This document shows, in pieces, positions 26,046 to 33,914 of a stretch of DNA of 51,388 nucleotides; the stretch's first letter is position 1; the number at the start of each line of letters is the position of its first letter. The stretch spans positions 1 through 51,388 of the forward strand of contig JBBRCX010000019.1 of NCBI GenBank assembly GCA_038204465.1, given 5' to 3'. Under the pieces are notes generated by a model. That model worked only from the letters and a program-made list of their open reading frames with translations, ran no database searches and was not told the DNA's origin. Both the position numbers and the translations under genes were made by a program. This stretch comes from JBBRCX01 sp038204465. Its GTDB lineage: Bacteria; Planctomycetota; Phycisphaerae; Tepidisphaerales; Tepidisphaeraceae.

Positions 26046-27470
26046 TCAGTGCGCTCCGCGGCGCATCAGCACCGCCGGCACCGTCCGCAGGAGAATGCTC
26101 ATGTCGTGAAGCAACGTGCGCCGGCGGATGTACGCCACGTCCATCCGCACCCATTCGTCGAACGTCACCCGCGAACGCCCATCGACCTGCCAGATGCACG
26201 TCAGACCGGGCGTCACGTCCAGGCGCCGCTGCTGCCACTGCATGCAGGCAGCGGCTTCCTCGCATGGCAGGGGACGCGGCCCCACGAGCGACATCTCGCC
26301 CCGAAGCACGTTCCATAACTGCGGGAGCTCATCGATGCTCGTCTTGCGGAGCAGCTTGCCGACCTGGGTAACCCGGGGGTCGTTTGCAATCTTGAACGCC
26401 GGTCCATCCTGCTCGCTCTGCCGGCGCAGCGCATGCTTGCGCCGCTCAGCGTCGGTGCACATCGTCCTGAACTTGAAGATCGTAAATGGCCGTCCGCCCA
26501 GGCCCGAACGCTTCTGACGGAAGATGATTGGGCCGCGGCTTGTAAGAATAATCGCCATGGCGGCAGCAATCATCACAGGCGAGAGGAGGACTAGCATCAG
26601 GGTAGCGCCGATCAGGTCGATCACGCGCTTCCAGGCCGGCATGGCATGGGCGAGAAAACTTTGGACCGAATCCGTCGGCAGACCCGGTCGGGCCAATTCG
26701 GCCGCGAAGCCGTCATTGAACGAAGCCATCAGGTGCCGCCGCTCGAGGACCGCCGTCGCGGGGCCCGACTCGGGGACCTGATGAGCTTTGCCGTTGCCAT
26801 TCCCGTGACCATTGCCATTCGAGTGGCCGTTACCGCTGCCGCTGCCGCTCGATCTGCCCCGAGCGTCGTGCAAATGCGTTCGCGCCGCCACATGCTCGCC
26901 GGAGACCTGTTGCGCTGCGCCCCTGCCGCTGCCATGTCCATTTCCGTTCGAATGCCCATCGCCGCCTGCGTGACCGTTGCCGTCGGAGCGGCCACTGTCA
27001 TCATCGTCGTGACGGCTGTGCGGCGCTGCAGCCGCGGGTCGCTGTTCGATGCTGCCCTGGTTCGCATTCTGCAACTCGAGCCACCGACCCGGGTATGCGA
27101 AGACCGCCGCGACGGGCGTGGGGGCATGGCGGGAAACTCGATCGCAAACGCTCTGCGCGAATGTATTCGCGCCGGCCACGGAGGTCTCCGGCAGGATGGC
27201 GCACAGGTGTCGTTCGTCGAACCACCCGACCTCGTCGGTAAGGCGAGCCCGATCGGCCAGCTCGCGGGCGAACCGCGCGTCCGACACCGGCGGGCGCTGG
27301 CCCGGTTTCACACGAAAGAGAACCAGGGCAAATTCCCGGCCGTTGCGGTCCGAACGCGCGCTCTCGCGGCGAATGCTTGCTGCGATGCACTCCCGTGAAA
27401 TGACTTCTCTGCCAACCGGCGGGGCAGCGTGCGACGGCGACGAGCCATCGCGGGTCTGCGATGTACGCAT
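26046..27470 (-). CDS. Initiating sugar phosphotransferase (WcaJ/PglC-like) with GGDEF-like head and NGNGH linker
   Basis: This is a 474-residue protein. The C-terminal domain (277-474) is a bacterial sugar transferase (polyprenyl-phosphate glycosyl-1-phosphate transferase). It has KRVIDLIGATLMLVLLSPVM (281-300), FRQKRSGLGGRPFTIFKFRTM (318-337 core), KTSIDELPQLWNVLRGEMS and LVGPRPL. It would start the repeat unit by moving sugar-1-phosphate to undecaprenyl phosphate. Residues ~20-130 look like a degenerate GGDEF-type domain (FALVLFRV, LTDEVGWFDERHLCAILPET) without the GGDEF loop. Residues 151-230 are a Gly/Asn/His/Asp-rich linker. GGAAGGA 8 nt before the ATG fixes the start at 27470; an upstream GTG/ATG frame is not needed. 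It lacks the usual four N-terminal membrane helices of WcaJ. Confidence 0.88.
   Translation of the reverse strand: MRTSQTRDGSSPSHAAPPVGREVISRECIAASIRRESARSDRNGREFALVLFRVKPGQRPPVSDARFARELADRARLTDEVGWFDERHLCAILPETSVAGANTFAQSVCDRVSRHAPTPVAAVFAYPGRWLELQNANQGSIEQRPAAAAPHSRHDDDDSGRSDGNGHAGGDGHSNGNGHGSGRGAAQQVSGEHVAARTHLHDARGRSSGSGSGNGHSNGNGHGNGNGKAHQVPESGPATAVLERRHLMASFNDGFAAELARPGLPTDSVQSFLAHAMPAWKRVIDLIGATLMLVLLSPVMIAAAMAIILTSRGPIIFRQKRSGLGGRPFTIFKFRTMCTDAERRKHALRRQSEQDGPAFKIANDPRVTQVGKLLRKTSIDELPQLWNVLRGEMSLVGPRPLPCEEAAACMQWQQRRLDVTPGLTCIWQVDGRSRVTFDEWVRMDVAYIRRRTLLHDMSILLRTVPAVLMRRGAH
26781..27020 (-). repeat. Low-complexity GNGH/SGSG-coding stretch
   Basis: This part of the sugar transferase codes for an irregular run of GNGH, SNGNGHGNGNG and SGSGSG units with four Asp (DDDD) at its start. 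It is a flexible, histidine-rich linker between the N-terminal GGDEF-like domain and the membrane catalytic domain. The DNA consists of imperfect short repeats and is likely prone to length change. Confidence 0.75.
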
Positions 27471-27828
27471 TGTCCAAATCCTTCCCACTGCAGCCGCGCG
27501 TCCGATCCTTCCCTGCCGCGCGACTTGCTCTGTTCCCTCTGGTCGACACGCCGGCACTTGCCTGCGGCGCGTCTAGATGGTTCCAACGGGTAAACGCCCC
27601 GTTGCACACACCCACCGCTCAAGACGGATGTCACACCGCCTGAACGGGTTGGCGCGGTATCTCCGGTCCACTGCGCCGAAATCCTCTAACTGAGTCCGGC
27701 CGGCCCGGCGGGCTGACACCCGGGACCCCGTTGCCGGACCACTTCATATGTTGCGGCTCTACGCCGCACGCCCGTTCACCCACGGACGCGATTCGATCCT
27801 GAACGATGGCTCGCCGACGATCGCACAC
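27471..27828. other. Intergenic region between BY-kinase and sugar transferase genes
   Basis: No gene is supported here. The region is GC-rich with several dyads, for example a TGCGGC-TCTAC-GCCGCA stem at 27752-27768, but no U-run that would make a terminator. A GGAAGGA ribosome-binding site for the sugar transferase sits at its left edge. The length allows a separate promoter or a leader, and I cannot point to a convincing one. Confidence 0.4.
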
Positions 27829-29850
27829 CTAGCCAACTTCACCAGGCGGCGACAACCGTCGATGGTCGTGGCCATTTCCATTGCTCCGGCTGCTCTTCAT
27901 GGCGCCGTAGCTGCTGTTGCCGTCGTAGCCGTAGTTGCCGTAGCGGTAGTTGGCGCCGTAGTACGAGCGGTCGCGGGGCGCGACATCGTTTACCACCACG
28001 CCCAACACCCGCGCCCCAACATTCAACATTGCCTGGCACGCGTGCTCACTCACCCGGCGTGTCGCAACCCCGGCCCGAACCACGACGATCGTCAGGTCGC
28101 ACACCGCGCCCAGGATCCGCGCGTCCGTCACCGCCAGCACCGGCGGCGAGTCCAGCAGCACGTTGTCGTAGGTGGCTGAGAGCTTTTCCAGCAAATCGCC
28201 GAACGCCTGGCTGTTCAGCAACTCAGAGGGGTTGAGCGGCAGCGGGCCGCATGGAAGAATGTCCAGCCCCTCAACTGCCGTGTGCCGCACCGCCAGTTCC
28301 AGCGGCGCTTTGCCGGCAATCACGCTTGACACACCCACCTCGTTGTCGGTTTCGAAAATCCGGTGCAGCGTCGGCTTGCGAAGGTCCGTATCGACCAGCA
28401 GCGTGCGCCGCCCCGCCTTCGCCATCGCTATCGCCAGGCCGCTGGCCGTCGTGCTCTTGCCTTCGCCGGGCGAAGGTGAAGTGATGAGGAACGTCTTGGC
28501 TTGATCGGATGGCGCACTGAAGTAGACCACCGTGCGAAGCGTGCGGAAGGCTTCGGCCACATCTGACATCGAATCCAGGTGCACCTTCTGCCCGCGTGTA
28601 ACCGCCGTCTGCCGCCCCGGCATCGAGGGAATCAAACCGAGCACGGGCAGGCCGAGCACCGCGCCGATTTCCTCGGCGGAGTTCAGCCGATGGTCCGTCG
28701 TGTCGCGGAGGTATGCCGCGCCGGTGCCCAGCATCAGCCCCAGGGACAGCGCAATCGCGAGCACCATGACTGGCTGCGGCTTGCTCGGCTTCTGCGAAGC
28801 GAACGCCGGCTGCAGGATTCGGATGTTCATCCCGCCGCTCTTGTCGTTGACCTCGACCTCGTTCTGCCGGCTCGCCAGCGCGTCGATCATCTTGCGGCTG
28901 CGATCGACCTGCGCGACCAGCTTGTCATATTCGGTCTGCACGACGTTCAGCTTCAGGGCTTCCTGCTGCTGCGCGTTGTATGCCTCCTGGAGCTGCCGCT
29001 CGTTTTTCTCCGCGGTTTCCAGCTTCATCTGCGCCATGCGTTTGGCGTTGGTCTGGGCAAATTCCACGCGGGCATACATCGTCAGGATCTGTGCCTGCGT
29101 CAGTTCCTCGTTCAGCTTGGCCAGCTTCTGGATGATGATGTTGCCGACGTTGGTCTGCTCGGTAAGTGTCGGGTTCTGCTTCTTGTACTCATACATCGCC
29201 GACTCGAGCTTCTTCAGGTTTGCCTCGTGGGCGGCGCGCTCCTGCTTGAGGATCTCCATCACCTTGCTGGCGGTGCTCTTGGTCTGCTCGAGCTGGTCCG
29301 CGCGGTAGGCGTTGACCACCGCGTTTGCGATATCGCGCCCCTCGGCCGCATCGGGCGAGTCCAGGGAAACGGAGATGAGGTTGTCTTTCTTGCCGAGTTG
29401 GACGTCGATGTTCTTTCGGACGTAGCCGATCGGATCGGGCACGTTATGGAAGATCGACATGCCCTCCAGGCTCTTCCCCTGTGCCGCGTAGCTTGTCTGC
29501 AATTCTTTGAGGGCGGCTTCAACGACGGGATAGCTGGTGATCAGCGAGCACTGCGTCACCAGGTAGCTCACGTCCGCGCGGTCGGCGAACCCAATGCCAT
29601 CCGTGTTGAGGATCACCGGACCGGCGCGCTGTACGTGCAACTGGGCGTAAGCCGTGTACAGCGGCGTGGCAAGCTGGATGTAGGCAACCGCGCCCGCCAC
29701 GCAGAACACGATCGCCGCGATGACGATCCAGCGGCGGCGCCAGCAGATCTGCATCAGGCCGCTCGCCGCCGTCGGCGGGCGCGTTGGCGCCAGCGCTGTC
29801 GGCCGCGCAATTTCCAAGGATGTCGGACGATGGATAAGACCCTGATTCAT
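27829..29850 (-). CDS. Polysaccharide chain-length regulator / BY-type tyrosine kinase (Wzz-Wzc fusion)
   Basis: This 673-residue protein has the Wzz layout: membrane helix 41-60, periplasmic part with a long coiled coil (~190-330), and second helix 361-380. It is fused to a cytoplasmic BY-kinase. Walker A is SPSPGEGKST (458-467), Walker A' LLVDTDLRKP (484-493) and Walker B VLLDSPPV (564-571). Seven tyrosines lie at 630, 631, 635, 637, 640, 642 and 648, the autophosphorylation cluster. A basic tail then holds NGNGHDH. Such kinases control polymer length and export. It is the first gene of the minus-strand polysaccharide cluster, 358 bp before the initiating transferase. No Wzb phosphatase or Wza exporter is seen nearby. 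Confidence 0.9.
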   Translation of the reverse strand: MNQGLIHRPTSLEIARPTALAPTRPPTAASGLMQICWRRRWIVIAAIVFCVAGAVAYIQLATPLYTAYAQLHVQRAGPVILNTDGIGFADRADVSYLVTQCSLITSYPVVEAALKELQTSYAAQGKSLEGMSIFHNVPDPIGYVRKNIDVQLGKKDNLISVSLDSPDAAEGRDIANAVVNAYRADQLEQTKSTASKVMEILKQERAAHEANLKKLESAMYEYKKQNPTLTEQTNVGNIIIQKLAKLNEELTQAQILTMYARVEFAQTNAKRMAQMKLETAEKNERQLQEAYNAQQQEALKLNVVQTEYDKLVAQVDRSRKMIDALASRQNEVEVNDKSGGMNIRILQPAFASQKPSKPQPVMVLAIALSLGLMLGTGAAYLRDTTDHRLNSAEEIGAVLGLPVLGLIPSMPGRQTAVTRGQKVHLDSMSDVAEAFRTLRTVVYFSAPSDQAKTFLITSPSPGEGKSTTASGLAIAMAKAGRRTLLVDTDLRKPTLHRIFETDNEVGVSSVIAGKAPLELAVRHTAVEGLDILPCGPLPLNPSELLNSQAFGDLLEKLSATYDNVLLDSPPVLAVTDARILGAVCDLTIVVVRAGVATRRVSEHACQAMLNVGARVLGVVVNDVAPRDRSYYGANYRYGNYGYDGNSSYGAMKSSRSNGNGHDHRRLSPPGEVG

Positions 29851-30493
29851 GGAACAACCCTGCCACCATGCGACCGCGAACCTGATGCCTCAGGCCACGA
29901 CGTCACACAGTGATTAGAGATCACCGGTTTCGCCCGGGAACGCCTACGACGTGCGCGATTCGCTCCGATCTCTCGTCTGCACCCACCAGCCCAGCACCTC
30001 GACGCTCCCCAAATCTTGACGTGAGTGCGTGATATGCCCGCTGGACGCTGCAAGCAATAATGCCTGCCCGTGTAAATTTCAAGAGGAAAACTATTTTATC
30101 GGACGCAGGATCAGAACGAACCGCTTAGTCGATAGAAGCCTCCCGGTCGAGGCAAACTGCTTGCGAAAATGCCTGCAGCGGCCTCGTGACATTGAACGCC
30201 AATCGCACGATACGTGATACCGAGGTCCATTCGACGGCGTACGGCACCGTGGAAACCGGTTCCCTTTGAGAAACTAGGCAAACTGTAAGGGCGACCAACA
30301 TCTCTCCGCCCTCGCACCTATGCTTCACAACCTCGGTGACCGGAAGCTGTTTCGCTCATATGCTTCCGCAATCGTTCCACTGTTATTCACCAGCTTTGGG
30401 CCGCCGGCAAACTGGAAATCCCCCTTGATCGGCCTGCCGGCGTCGGCTACGCCGCAGCACTGTCGAATGGGGCTGACTTTGACGGTGAGATAC
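29851..30493. other. Divergent intergenic region between BY-kinase and beta-helix genes
   Basis: At 643 bp this is the largest non-coding stretch here. An AT-rich patch (about 30068-30100) is the most likely place for the promoter of the leftward polysaccharide cluster. I see TTGAAA on the minus strand within it but no good matching -10. The frame of the beta-helix gene is open from 30320, but the part before 30494 lacks coding character. Nothing else is supported. Confidence 0.45.
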
Positions 30494-31819
30494 ATGAACA
30501 GAGCGCGGCTCACCCTGCTGAGCCTGATGGTTGTTGGCGCCGTCCTAACTGTTCGCACCTTCTCGGTGATGAACCCGGTACTTCCTCCAAGGCCGGCTGT
30601 GCCATCGACTTTCCCAACTTCCCAGCCGTCGGCGGTTCCAACGATCTTCGTCGGTCCAGCTGGGCGCAATACGAATACCGGACGTACCGACCGCCAGTCG
30701 CTGGCCACCCTTGCCAGGGCCATCGACCTCGCGCAGCCCGGCGACGTCATCCAGTTGCAGCCGGGCACATATTACGAGTCGATCGTGCTGTCAAAATCCG
30801 GCACCGCAGAAAAGCCGATCACGATTCAAGCGCGCTCCGGCACCGCCTTCATTGATGGGCTGAACGCGGACAAGACCAAGCGTAAGAAACTATTCGTTGA
30901 AGCCGACCGCAAGGCCCGGCCACGCTACATCACACTCGCAGGCCTGACCTTCAGGAATGCGGACGACGGGGGTGAGGGGAACCATAATGCGGCCGTACGC
31001 ACCGGGCCTGGCTGGCACGTACAGGATTGCGTTTTCGAAATGAATGGTGGCGGCGGCCTCGGCATCTGGGGCAACGACGTCGTCGTCGAGCGCTGCATTG
31101 CCCAGGACAACGCGCGCTACGGCATCGGGGGGACAGGAAGCCATAATCTGCTCGTAAGGGACTGCATCTCCCGCCGAAACAACCGCAAAAAGGACAGCAA
31201 CGGCGGTGGTGGGAAGTTCACCCGTCTCGACGGTGCGGTCATCGAGAACTACCAAAGCTACGACAACATCGGCGTCGGCATCTGGTTCGACGCCTACAAC
31301 ATCAACGTCGTCCTCCGCGGCTGCGAGATCCATCACAACCGGACCGCTCCCAGGTGGAACAAGCCCGCGGTCGATGGCGACGGCGTCTGGCTGGAGATCA
31401 GCGGCATGGTCGCTGAGGAGGGAGAGCCTCTTCCCCCTCAACCGCGCACCGGCGCCCTCATCGCCGAGAACAACTTCGTCCACGACAACGATGCTGAGGG
31501 CATCCTGGTCTATGCCAGCCTGAACGTGACCGTTCGCAACAACAAACTCGCCAACGACACGATCTATCTGAAGGATGGCGGCCGCGATCCATTCTCCATC
31601 CGCAACCTCACGGTTACCGGCAACAGCTTCACCGGGGGGAATTTGATCGTGGAAGGCATCGCCGTAAAAGATCGCCAGGACCGCAACTTCCTCATCGATG
31701 GCAACATTTACCGCACGCCAGGCAGCGCCCTTATCCGTTGGGGCTCGACCGACTACAAGTCCCTCGACAGCGTGCAGGCCGACCTCGGCTTTGAGAAGAA
31801 AGGCGCCGTCGAGCCGTAG
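30494..31819 (+). CDS. Secreted right-handed parallel beta-helix protein
   Basis: This 441-residue protein begins MNRARLTLLSLMVVGAVLTV, a signal peptide or anchor. The ATG at 30494 has GGTGAGA 3 nt upstream and is preferred to an ATG 58 codons earlier. The opening FVGPAGRNTNTGRTDRQSL with ARAIDLAQPGDVIQLQPGTY is typical of pectate-lyase-like/DUF1565 exoproteins. It is followed by many short coils (ITLAGLTFRNA, VVVERCIAQDNA, LLVRDCISRRNN, LIAENNFVHDND, VTVRNNKLAND). It may bind or cleave an acidic polysaccharide, perhaps that made by the adjacent cluster (inference). No lyase active site can be assigned with certainty. Confidence 0.83.
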   Translation: MNRARLTLLSLMVVGAVLTVRTFSVMNPVLPPRPAVPSTFPTSQPSAVPTIFVGPAGRNTNTGRTDRQSLATLARAIDLAQPGDVIQLQPGTYYESIVLSKSGTAEKPITIQARSGTAFIDGLNADKTKRKKLFVEADRKARPRYITLAGLTFRNADDGGEGNHNAAVRTGPGWHVQDCVFEMNGGGGLGIWGNDVVVERCIAQDNARYGIGGTGSHNLLVRDCISRRNNRKKDSNGGGGKFTRLDGAVIENYQSYDNIGVGIWFDAYNINVVLRGCEIHHNRTAPRWNKPAVDGDGVWLEISGMVAEEGEPLPPQPRTGALIAENNFVHDNDAEGILVYASLNVTVRNNKLANDTIYLKDGGRDPFSIRNLTVTGNSFTGGNLIVEGIAVKDRQDRNFLIDGNIYRTPGSALIRWGSTDYKSLDSVQADLGFEKKGAVEP

Positions 31820-31916
31820 CAGATGTGCGAAGAGTGTGCTTGGCAAACTCCCACCGGCTCTGATTGTAGAGCAGCACAGCAAGACACAACGCTCATCCAC
31901 ATCGTGCCGCAAGTAA

Positions 31917-33785
31917 TCAGTTCGCGTTGTAGCGTCGAAGCAATCCAATGCGGCTCACGAGGCCGATGACGCGGCCTGGTTGGCCGGTGAGGCAGACGGG
32001 CAGGTGGTCGACGTCGTAGCGTGCGAACGTGTCCAGCACGCTCGCCAGGTCATCGGTCGTCTTCACGAACGGCACGTCGGTGCGCATCAGGTCTTCGATC
32101 ATCAGCATCGCCATCGCATCGCGCTGCAGCAGGGCCGCGTTGATGTCGGGCGCCAGCACCATGCCCTGGTAGAAACCTTCCTTGTCGACGACGACGAAAT
32201 CAGTCAGCCCGGTGCGCTCCAGCAGGTTCAAGACGTGCTGGAACTCATCTCGCGCGTGAACCGTCGCCGCTGGCTCGAGCGGCAGTTGCTCGAGGTTTGA
32301 GCGGTGCAGTTGGATCGAAGCGCCCGCGCCGCCCACGCGCACGCCGCGCTTGCGCAGCGTCCAGGTGTAGATCGAGTCGGGGAAGATCGCCTGCGCGACG
32401 CCCGTGGCGATCACCGATGCCAGCATCGCCGGGAGCATGAGCTCGGGCTTGCCGGTGATGTCGAGCAGGATAAGGATCGAAGCGAGCGGCGCGTGAACCA
32501 CCGCCGCAAGCACTGCGCTCATGCCCACCAAGGCGTAAATATGCGGCTGCACCTGCGTGAAGAACCCGGCGCCGCGCAGCAGGATGCCCAGCGCCGCGCC
32601 GGCGGTCGCGCCCAGGAACAGGGAAGGGGCGATGATGCCGCCGCTGCCACCGCTTCCCAGCGTGAGGCAGGTGCCGATCACTTTCGCCAGGCAGAGCACA
32701 ACCATGAGCCAAAGCAGCGTGAGCAAGCGATGGCCGTTGTAAAAGTCGGCGCTGAACAGCTGCAGCATCACGCCGTACCCGTCGCCGAAGAAAGCCGGCA
32801 TCGGATAGGTGTCAAACTCAAAGGGCTTGGGCGTGTGAAGGATCCACCAGCCGAAAACCACGACGTAAACGCAGCCCATCACGCCGAGCATCGCGCCGCC
32901 GGCCGCAGGGCGAAGCGCCGCGGGAAGCCGCGAGCGCGCGAAGCGTTCTTCCGTGTAATACATCAGCCGCGTGAGCGAGACCCCGACCACTCCACAGACG
33001 GCGCCGAGAACTGCGAAGTTCGGCAGTTGCCCCCAGCTGAGCGTCAATTGCCCGAGGGGACCGGGCATCTGGAAGATTGCGAAGCTGTGCGCGTGCAGCA
33101 TGCGCTGGAATATCGCCTGTGTTGTAACGTTGGCGATCACGCTGGCGACGATCACCGGTGTGATGGTGGAGAGCGAGAAATCGAGCAGGATCACCTCGAG
33201 CGTAAACAAAACGCCGCCGATCGGTGAGTTAAAGATCGCGCTGATGCCGGCGGCGCTTCCGCAGCCGATCAGCACCGGCATGTTGGGGCGCGCGATGCGG
33301 AAGACGCTCCCGACGCCCGACGCGATGGCCGCGCCGATCTGCACGATCGGCCCCTCGGCGCCCGCCGAGCCTCCCGACCCAATCGTGACCGCCGATGTGA
33401 GGATCTTCTCCACCGCCGACGCGGGGTGTATGAAGCCCTTGGTGCGGATGACCGACTCCATCACGTCGATGATCCCGTGCCCTTCGCGGATGCGCATGAC
33501 GTAGCGGCTCATCACACCCACCGTGAGCCCGCCCATCGCGGGCAGCGCGATCAGCAGCGGCAGGCGCGTGTCGTAGAGGTTCTGGCCGTGCCCGAGCCGT
33601 CTGTACAGCAGGTCGCGGATGGCGTTGATGAGCTCGTGAAAGCTGACGGCGGCAGCGGCAGTGATCACGCCGATGAGCACCGCGAGCAGCAGCAGGAACG
33701 TCTGATCGCGGACGCCGATTCGCGCGAATGCCCGGCGGAGGTACGCCGGCGCGAGGCTCAGCCCGGAGATCATCCGGCAAACCAT
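31917..33785 (-). CDS. ClC-family chloride channel/transporter with CBS domains
   Basis: This 622-residue membrane protein has about 450 residues of ClC core followed by two CBS domains (~500-622). Core motifs are GHGIIDVMES (102-111, in the place of GSGIPE), GSGGSAGAEGPIVQ (136-149, external gating Glu144) and FNSPIGGVLFTLEVILLDF (185-203). GSGGSGGIIAPSLFLGATAG also lies in the core. The position equal to the internal proton Glu203 of E. coli ClC-ec1 is Val198, as in ClC channels. The CBS pair probably senses adenine nucleotides. The gene is convergent with the beta-helix gene (97 bp apart) and divergent from ndh. No functional link to either is evident. Confidence 0.9.
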   Translation of the reverse strand: MVCRMISGLSLAPAYLRRAFARIGVRDQTFLLLLAVLIGVITAAAAVSFHELINAIRDLLYRRLGHGQNLYDTRLPLLIALPAMGGLTVGVMSRYVMRIREGHGIIDVMESVIRTKGFIHPASAVEKILTSAVTIGSGGSAGAEGPIVQIGAAIASGVGSVFRIARPNMPVLIGCGSAAGISAIFNSPIGGVLFTLEVILLDFSLSTITPVIVASVIANVTTQAIFQRMLHAHSFAIFQMPGPLGQLTLSWGQLPNFAVLGAVCGVVGVSLTRLMYYTEERFARSRLPAALRPAAGGAMLGVMGCVYVVVFGWWILHTPKPFEFDTYPMPAFFGDGYGVMLQLFSADFYNGHRLLTLLWLMVVLCLAKVIGTCLTLGSGGSGGIIAPSLFLGATAGAALGILLRGAGFFTQVQPHIYALVGMSAVLAAVVHAPLASILILLDITGKPELMLPAMLASVIATGVAQAIFPDSIYTWTLRKRGVRVGGAGASIQLHRSNLEQLPLEPAATVHARDEFQHVLNLLERTGLTDFVVVDKEGFYQGMVLAPDINAALLQRDAMAMLMIEDLMRTDVPFVKTTDDLASVLDTFARYDVDHLPVCLTGQPGRVIGLVSRIGLLRRYNAN

Positions 33786-33859
33786 ACCGGCTCGCGCGCG
33801 CCCTCACCAGTTGCGCATGCGCTGCTGTGATGCACAAGTCGAGCGCCGCGTTTTGAGCG

Positions 33860-33887
33860 TTTACACGCCGCGCCCCGGCCCCATAGT
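33860..33887 (+). promoter_or_regulatory. Sigma-70-like promoter upstream of ndh
   Basis: TTTACA (33860-33865), 16 nt, CATAGT (33882-33887). It would start transcription near 33894, about 20 nt before the ATG at 33915, with AGGGA at 33906-33910 as ribosome-binding site. It may also drive the downstream respiratory genes. Confidence 0.35.
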
Positions 33888-33914
33888 GTTCAAATCGCAA
33901 AGGGCAGGGACGAT

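Noticed and set aside
26781..27020. Repeat array that might be read as CRISPR or a minisatellite locus
   Set aside because: Units are short, irregular and in frame within a gene coding for a GNGH linker. No spacer-repeat order and no cas genes.
28579..29913. Open frame of 444 codons antisense to the BY-kinase
   Set aside because: The kinase frame has Wzz, Walker motifs and the Tyr cluster. The opposite frame is low-complexity His/Leu/Val/Arg sequence.
30320..30493. 58-codon upstream extension of the beta-helix gene
   Set aside because: The extension lacks signal-peptide character, whereas the ATG at 30494 opens a typical signal sequence with GGTGAGA upstream.
31802..31860. GAGCCG ... CGGCTC pair between the beta-helix and ClC genes as a terminator
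   Set aside because: Only 6 bp of pairing with a ~38-nt loop and no U-run.
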